Below are positions 30,456 through 35,562 of a stretch of 35,562 bases of DNA, piece after piece. The notes below the pieces were generated by a model that saw only the letters and a program-made list of their open reading frames with translations, was not told the DNA's origin and did no database searches. Origin of the DNA: Clostridiales bacterium (GTDB lineage Bacteria; Bacillota; Clostridia; Lachnospirales; Lachnospiraceae); the NCBI GenBank assembly GCA_019420425.1, contig JAHZHG010000003.1, positions 1-35,562 on the forward strand, in the 5' to 3' direction. Each line of letters begins with the position of its first letter. Position 1 is the first letter of the stretch. The translations under genes were made by a program, and so were the position numbers.

Positions 30456-31675
30456 TCCTTCCCCTCCTGTACTGGATCATAATAACTGATAATTTCCTGC
30501 TCCAGCTTGACGCCGTGCGCCAGCATATATTCTGCCACCTCCCGGTATTGCCCGGTGAGGGTGCGCAGCCGTTTCCTGTCGTTCGCCGTCAGCTTCTGGA
30601 GGCAGGGTCGATACCGTTCGTCCTGCAGCTGCTCCACCGACATCTTATACAGCCGGAACGGGATTCCCGTTGCACTGCAGAGATGCTCATGAATAAAAAA
30701 CCCTCCGGCGTCAATATCTCCGAAATGCCAATAGGCAATCCCCGGATTATCCCGGTAAATCCGCTTTAAAAAATCTCTCTGGAACCGGTTCGCATATCCT
30801 CCCAGATAGAAAAAGGAGGTATCCTGCGCCTGGCAACGCAGATAAGCCGTCCGGTTTTCCACCGTGACCAGCTTCGGCGTGTGGACAGTGATCCGTGCGA
30901 TCTGCTCCCGCTCCTCTGCATAAAATTCAACTCCGCCGGGAAACAGCCCCAGCTCGATCTTTTCTCCCGACTTTATCATCGTCAGTTTTCCCTTCAGGCA
31001 GAGCTTCTGCTTTTCTTTTATTATCCCGTATACGCTTAAAATTTCGTCCTGCAGCTCGTCCTCCTCGCAGGGCCGCTTCAGGTATGCGCGGAGCAGCCTG
31101 CACACCTTATCCAGTGTGTTTTCCTCCAGATATTTTGAAGAGCCGTAGATCAGCATGGATGCCTCGCGGATATACAATGTCTGCTGGTTATTCTCGATAA
31201 AGACCAGGGCTTTTAACACATCCTCGATTTGCAGGTACTTTTGCGGGACAAAATTCCGCTCCAGAGCGGTTCTCAGCTTTTCGCACTCCAGCTCAGCGGC
31301 CGGCGAACGGCCGCCATATTGGGTAATCATTTGCTCCACATACCGCATTTTATCCTGCTTCGTCTCACGCTGGTAGTTTTCCTTTAAATACTGCTCGACC
31401 TCATCCACCCGCTCATCCACCAGATAAATCCGTGAAATTTCATTGCTGAACCCGTTCATTTCCACGGTTAAAAACCCTTTTTGCCTGCACGCTTCGGCGG
31501 CCTGGTTTACTGCCTCGATCTCCTCCATGTCTCCGTCGTTTTGGTTATACCCCTTGTACAGCTTTAACGGACTGAGCTGCGTCCGCTTGTGGATGCGGTT
31601 TGTTCCGCTGTCCTTCTTACTGTCTCTGTAGCTTTTCACCAAAAGCTCCAGCATCCTTTGTTCATAATCCGGCAT
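30452..31675 (-). CDS. jetD: Wadjet system JetD (Toprim-type nuclease subunit)
   Basis: 407 residues from ATG 31675; its start overlaps jetC by 14 bases and a GAGGAG site lies in the jetC tail. An N-terminal winged-helix/DUF3322-like arm domain is followed by a C-terminal Toprim domain (DUF2220/JetD C-terminal type): VTVENRTAYLR (Glu273, first acidic residue) and HFGDIDAGGFFIHEHL (Asp320 and Asp322, the DxD pair), ending KLEQEIISYY. JetD cuts closed circular DNA captured by the JetABC SMC complex, thereby removing plasmids. All acidic residues are present, so it should be active. Confidence 0.9.
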   Translation of the reverse strand: MPDYEQRMLELLVKSYRDSKKDSGTNRIHKRTQLSPLKLYKGYNQNDGDMEEIEAVNQAAEACRQKGFLTVEMNGFSNEISRIYLVDERVDEVEQYLKENYQRETKQDKMRYVEQMITQYGGRSPAAELECEKLRTALERNFVPQKYLQIEDVLKALVFIENNQQTLYIREASMLIYGSSKYLEENTLDKVCRLLRAYLKRPCEEDELQDEILSVYGIIKEKQKLCLKGKLTMIKSGEKIELGLFPGGVEFYAEEREQIARITVHTPKLVTVENRTAYLRCQAQDTSFFYLGGYANRFQRDFLKRIYRDNPGIAYWHFGDIDAGGFFIHEHLCSATGIPFRLYKMSVEQLQDERYRPCLQKLTANDRKRLRTLTGQYREVAEYMLAHGVKLEQEIISYYDPVQEGKE

Positions 31676-34600
31676 ACGTCATCTCCTCATGGAACTGCAC
31701 AATCCCCAGCTGCATACTGTCCGCCCGCACCCGCAGTACCGGTAAAATCACTTCGCATTCATTGCCTATGGTTTCCGTCTTATCCGGCGAGCAGAAAATC
31801 ACCTGGAGCTTCTGCTGCTTCATAAAGTCCAGCATCAGCTTTACATTGCTCGGGTCCATCTTGGCAAAGGGCTCGTCAATGAATACCAGCCTGGTCGAGT
31901 TCACCCGCTGGTTATAGATCATCAGCAATGCAGAGGTCAAAATCAGCAGATACGGAATCTGCACCTCTGCGCCCGAATTGTACCCCGTCTGGCGGGAAAG
32001 CTTTGCATGATCCAGGATGTTGTTGCTAATCAGGATTTCATAGGTCATATAATTCCGGTAATCGGCAAACCGCTCAATGGTCTCCTCGCTGTTTTTCTCA
32101 ATAATCCGGTTGATGATCTGCTTCATTTCCTTCTCCAGCTGGTCTGCCTCCTCATCGGATACCGAGCTGAAGATACTGAGCGTCAGCTGGTCTGCCGAAC
32201 CGCCAAGCTGCTCCCGTTCATCTAAGAATTTGGCGTATTCAATGATTTTGGCATATTCAGAGCCATCCCGGACATAGTGAACGTCAAACTGATACTTTGC
32301 CGAAAATTCCAGCTTCGCCAGCTCTCCGTTGATCTGCTTTAAATCCTCCTGCGCCTTCTCACAGGATTTGAGAATGGTCAGCACAAACTCATTTTTGAAA
32401 ATATCCTCATACCGCCTGGTCTGCTCCTCCAGCTTGTGGCGGATTTCCTGCAAATTGTCCATCCATATCCGGTCTTTTCTGGCCGCATAGGTTTCCCGTC
32501 CGGTCGTTCCCGTGGGCAAAGGCGTGTCTGTATGCTTCCCATTATAGGCGGTCTGCAGCGCAATCAGGTCATTTTTGTGCTGCTCAATGCTTCTGGCGAT
32601 ACGGCCTCTGGTTTCCTGCGCCAGCAGCCCTCCCGGGCCTTTCATCCCTCCGGCCAGATACTTTTCATAGGCCTCAACGGCCTTCTGCACCACCGTATAC
32701 GCAGTAAGCTCAAACTCCTTAAAGCTGCCCTCCTCCGCCTCAAGCTCTTCTGACTTGTGGGCAATCGTACTTTTGCAGACACGGATTCTGGTTTCCAGCT
32801 CGCTTCCCGTCTGTATCTTTTCACTCTGCTCCCGCTTTACCGCGGCCTGCTCATCCTCCAGATGCGCCGCCAGCTGGCTCAATTCCAGAAATTCCCGGTT
32901 ATTCTGCTGTGCCTTTTTCAGGCGCTTTAACCGCTTTTCCGAATCCGTACACAGCTCTGCCGCCCTCTGATACGCCTGATGGGCATCATAATTATACGCC
33001 TGGAAAAATTCCTTATCCCGGCTCAACTGATTTTTCCGTGCCTCCAGCTCGTTTTTCTCCGCAAGCTTCTGCTTCTTTTCCTCCTGCAGGCGGGCAATCT
33101 CCCTCTCCGCACGGATGCGGTTCAGCTCAAAGGTTTTCTGGCCCAGATAGTAGTACCGGATTTTATCGAACCGCAGAAAATAGCTGTCCATGGCTACGGA
33201 CACGCGGCCTTCTTTGGAAATCGCATTTTCATAATCGCGCACCCTGCGAATATCCACCGCATGCATACGTCCCAGCTGATAGTCAAAATACTTCTGGGCA
33301 ACCGGGTTGCGGATTTCCAGCATACGGGATACGGCGTCCTCCTCCGGCTCCACCTTTTTCTTCATCAGCAGCTTTGTATTGAATAAATGTGCATATTTAT
33401 ACTGGGAACGATTCAGCACATCATCCGCAATATCATAGTATTTCGGCTCCACCAGAATGCTGTAGCGGCGTATGCCAAGGAATGCTTCGATGGCATCCCG
33501 CCACGTCTCGTCCGTAAGGCCGATTACATACTCGCAGGCGAACTGCGCCTTTGACTGAATATTCCTTTTGGCAAATTCCCGGTTAATCTCGTCCCTGAGG
33601 CCTACGTATTCCGGAATCTGCGCGTATGCGTTTCTGTGCTTTTTGCACTCCTCCAGAATATTCAGCTGCAGATTCAGCTTCCGGCCCAGCTCCTCCAGCT
33701 CATGTTCAATAAGGGCCAGCCGTTTTACCTGTGTATCGTAGGTTTCCTCCACGTCCCTTTTCAGCCCGGCCACCGCATTTTCCTTATCCATGGCCGGGTA
33801 TGCGCCGCTGCACAGGGAGGTCAGGATTTCCTTTTTTTCTACGGTTCTTTCTTCCTTCATGAACACATACAGTATCTCGCTGATCTTCGTCTGAAACTCC
33901 TCCAGCTCCTGTTTTTCCAGCGAAAGCCGCCGCCGTTCTTCCTTCAGGGCAGTTAACCGCTTCTCCTCCTCGTCAATCATCTGCATACAGTCCAGCGCCT
34001 TCAGGCTGATCTTCGCCTGAACCAGCCGGTTATCCAGCTCCTTCGTCCGGGCCTCCAGAACCTCCAGCGCCCGGCGGATTTCCTCCTTCTGCTTTGCCGC
34101 CAGCTCCTGCTCGCGGCTCTGCTCCTCGATCTCTGCCTTCAGCCGCTGGATCTTTTTGTACACAATCTTAATATCATCGGACAGGAGGCGATCCTTTTCA
34201 TGCTCATACGTATCGTATTCCCCCAGGATTCCCTCCAGCTCTCCGATCTCACTCTGAATCAGCTGGAAGTTCTGGTTGAGCCGTTCGATATTTTCCTTTG
34301 CCTCAATCAGCTTGGTAAAATCGACCTTCTTCTCCTCCAGAACGCTCTTCCGGATAAACTGGTCGTTCTTGGCGTCCGGGTCATAGCTCATGATTCCCCG
34401 CAGCTTACGCAAATACGTCCCGGTCTGGCTCAGATTCAGCTTCAATCCCGTCATCTGCATAAAACGGGGAATCCCCTGCTCCCGGTTCATCAGGTTCAGT
34501 CCATATCGCTTCTGCAGGGCCGAGGCCGAGTACGGCATAAGCGCTCCGTTATCGGTATACGTATGCTCCATCTCTGCCAGAGAGGTTTTATCCAGCACAT

Positions 34601-34976
34601 ACCGATAGGTCTGATAATTGTTCGCCGCATTGGTTTCGATCACCGCGCCGAGGACAAATACCTTGTCCAGCACATCGTCGGCATACTCCAGCGCAATATG
34701 GCTGTATACGTTGGGAATCTTATCCGCCGGCCGCATATACGTGCCGGCCGTGGCGTCCAGAAGTCCCCGCGTATAGGACGACAGGGTTCTGCTGCCCTTG
34801 CTCTCCGAGGATTTGTTAAACACCGTATCTCCGTATGCAGCATATTTAATCGCGTCCAGCATAACGGACTTTCCGTTTCCGTTTTTCCCGGCAATCAGCG
34901 TAAAGAATCCAATAGGAGCCGTCACGTTCGTGAATGCGTACCAGTTAATCAGCCGCACCTTTTTCAGTAAAATCAT
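31662..34976 (-). CDS. jetC: Wadjet system JetC (SMC/MukB-like ATPase)
   Basis: 1104 residues from ATG 34976, overlapping the jetB stop by 4 bases. Walker A is GKNGNGKS (30-37) in a short N-terminal half-domain; long coiled coils run from about 230 to 480 and from 640 to 830, broken by a hinge-like globular stretch (about 490-620, with ETWRDAIEAFLGIRRYSILV). The C-terminal half-domain has the signature TGYNSGAEVQIPYLLI and Walker B TRLVFIDEPFAKMD (Glu about 1035). This is the SMC motor of the MksB/JetC type that extrudes DNA loops and senses small circles. Confidence 0.93.
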   Translation of the reverse strand: MILLKKVRLINWYAFTNVTAPIGFFTLIAGKNGNGKSVMLDAIKYAAYGDTVFNKSSESKGSRTLSSYTRGLLDATAGTYMRPADKIPNVYSHIALEYADDVLDKVFVLGAVIETNAANNYQTYRYVLDKTSLAEMEHTYTDNGALMPYSASALQKRYGLNLMNREQGIPRFMQMTGLKLNLSQTGTYLRKLRGIMSYDPDAKNDQFIRKSVLEEKKVDFTKLIEAKENIERLNQNFQLIQSEIGELEGILGEYDTYEHEKDRLLSDDIKIVYKKIQRLKAEIEEQSREQELAAKQKEEIRRALEVLEARTKELDNRLVQAKISLKALDCMQMIDEEEKRLTALKEERRRLSLEKQELEEFQTKISEILYVFMKEERTVEKKEILTSLCSGAYPAMDKENAVAGLKRDVEETYDTQVKRLALIEHELEELGRKLNLQLNILEECKKHRNAYAQIPEYVGLRDEINREFAKRNIQSKAQFACEYVIGLTDETWRDAIEAFLGIRRYSILVEPKYYDIADDVLNRSQYKYAHLFNTKLLMKKKVEPEEDAVSRMLEIRNPVAQKYFDYQLGRMHAVDIRRVRDYENAISKEGRVSVAMDSYFLRFDKIRYYYLGQKTFELNRIRAEREIARLQEEKKQKLAEKNELEARKNQLSRDKEFFQAYNYDAHQAYQRAAELCTDSEKRLKRLKKAQQNNREFLELSQLAAHLEDEQAAVKREQSEKIQTGSELETRIRVCKSTIAHKSEELEAEEGSFKEFELTAYTVVQKAVEAYEKYLAGGMKGPGGLLAQETRGRIARSIEQHKNDLIALQTAYNGKHTDTPLPTGTTGRETYAARKDRIWMDNLQEIRHKLEEQTRRYEDIFKNEFVLTILKSCEKAQEDLKQINGELAKLEFSAKYQFDVHYVRDGSEYAKIIEYAKFLDEREQLGGSADQLTLSIFSSVSDEEADQLEKEMKQIINRIIEKNSEETIERFADYRNYMTYEILISNNILDHAKLSRQTGYNSGAEVQIPYLLILTSALLMIYNQRVNSTRLVFIDEPFAKMDPSNVKLMLDFMKQQKLQVIFCSPDKTETIGNECEVILPVLRVRADSMQLGIVQFHEEMTYAGL

Positions 34977-35562
34977 AGCTCCTCCTCCTCCTCAAATTCT
35001 ACCGGATCCGGGGTTTCCTCCTCTGCTTCCGCCGCAATATCTTCCTTTATATATTCCTTCACCACGGTCTGAAACTGAGGAATATCCCAGCCGAACTGCA
35101 GGGAGGGGTAAAGCTGAATCTTCATCTCCTCCCCCTCCTCGTTCTCGTCATAATTAATCAGACTGTATTTTTTAAACAGCTTAAACGCGGCATTCAGCTC
35201 TGTGCGCACAGGGATAACGCCGTAGGATTTGATTTTATCAATCAGATCGCCCCTGGTCACAAAATTTCCTTCATTGTAGCCCAGATTTTCCAGATATACC
35301 TTCCAGAGCACCAGCAGAAGATGGTATTGCAGCGTGGTAAAGGTCACCACATTGGCCCGCTTCAGGCCCACGGTATCCTCATCCTCTTCGCTGGCAATCA
35401 GCATGGCGACTCCGCTTTTTTCCTCCACAAGAAGATCAAAGCCGATCATTCGCAGATATTCCGAAATATCCTGCCGATTGGACTCCCGGGACACAAAGGC
35501 ATACAGCTTTTCCTCCTTATCCCTCAGAATAAACGTAGATTCCAAAAGCTTTCGAATGCTCC
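34973..35562 (-). CDS. jetB: Wadjet system JetB (DUF4194, MksE-like), N-terminus cut by window edge
   Basis: At least 196 residues. The frame is open to the right edge (begins SIRKLLESTFILRDKEEKLY), so the true start lies outside; no ATG with a site is seen within. VSRESNRQDISEYLRMIGFD, then SYGVIPVRTELNAAFKLFKK and YPSLQFGWDIPQF are the DUF4194 winged-helix segments of the kite-like subunit, and the tail is very acidic (VEFEEEEEL). It links JetC heads to the JetA kleisin, whose gene should lie immediately beyond 35562. Confidence 0.88.
   Translation of the reverse strand, partial: SIRKLLESTFILRDKEEKLYAFVSRESNRQDISEYLRMIGFDLLVEEKSGVAMLIASEEDEDTVGLKRANVVTFTTLQYHLLLVLWKVYLENLGYNEGNFVTRGDLIDKIKSYGVIPVRTELNAAFKLFKKYSLINYDENEEGEEMKIQLYPSLQFGWDIPQFQTVVKEYIKEDIAAEAEEETPDPVEFEEEEEL

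Noticed and set aside
34200..34970. 256-codon + strand frame opposite jetC
   Set aside because: Antisense to the strongly conserved JetC N-terminal domain with Walker A; no family resemblance.
1..35562. CRISPR arrays, tRNA or rRNA genes
   Set aside because: I saw no regularly spaced direct repeats, no cloverleaf-like 70-90-base sequence with a TTCRA arm, and no rRNA words.

Overview
The window reads as chromosome of an anaerobic gut Firmicute, most likely a Lachnospiraceae/Clostridium-type species. This rests on strong GGAGG-type ribosome sites, a YesM-type kinase coupled to a sugar-binding protein, a yjdF gene with its leader RNA, DUF3795/DUF3786/DUF3791/DUF3990 families and the style of the small regulators. 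Housekeeping-like parts are moderately GC-rich. The stretches at about 3.3-8.5 kb and 25-29.8 kb are AT-rich and full of broken genes, as expected for acquired DNA.

Layout. 1-2.2 kb (minus): a membrane-anchored sugar-binding protein translationally coupled to a sensor kinase that runs off the left edge, preceded by a decayed gene. 2.8-3.3 kb: low-molecular-weight tyrosine phosphatase. 3.6-5.3 kb (minus): a three-gene DUF3791-DUF3990-DUF3791 operon (toxin-antitoxin-like, ADP-ribosyltransferase fold) next to a wrecked pglZ gene of a BREX phage-defence locus. 5.6-10.1 kb (minus): small genes, several truncated: yjdF under a structured leader, a HEAT-like protein, an SRPBCC protein, an alpha/beta hydrolase lacking its lid, a GNAT, a GyrI-domain scrap, a frameshifted DUF3795 gene, an MBL hydrolase and a MerR regulator. 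10.2-19.7 kb: regulator/enzyme pairs, each with a recognisable operator or promoter: MerR/carboxymuconolactone decarboxylase, LysR/NTF2-like, HxlR/radical SAM, MarR/GNAT, HxlR/nitroreductase, plus a secreted type-B carboxylesterase and an AraC-GyrI protein. 19.8-24.7 kb: a ferric-siderophore uptake operon (binding protein, two permeases, ATPase) with a divergent AraC regulator gene that carries a one-base frameshift.

25-35.6 kb is a defence island in several states of decay: an AbiEi-like antitoxin scrap, a multiply broken AAA ATPase, an intact Fic protein, an intact DUF1016 PD-(D/E)XK protein, and on the minus strand a Wadjet operon (jetB partial, jetC, jetD; jetA presumably just outside the right edge). 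The Wadjet genes overlap one another and end in an extra, translationally coupled DUF3786 gene before a good terminator.

The observations most worth following are: (1) DUF3786 as a possible fifth Wadjet component; (2) an 11-bp-arm inverted repeat that occurs both in front of the DUF1016 gene and inside its reading frame; (3) a hairpin repeat present in two copies with compensatory stem changes, one copy abutting the broken AbiEi gene; (4) a promoter embedded in a perfect 19-bp inverted repeat at the marR operon.
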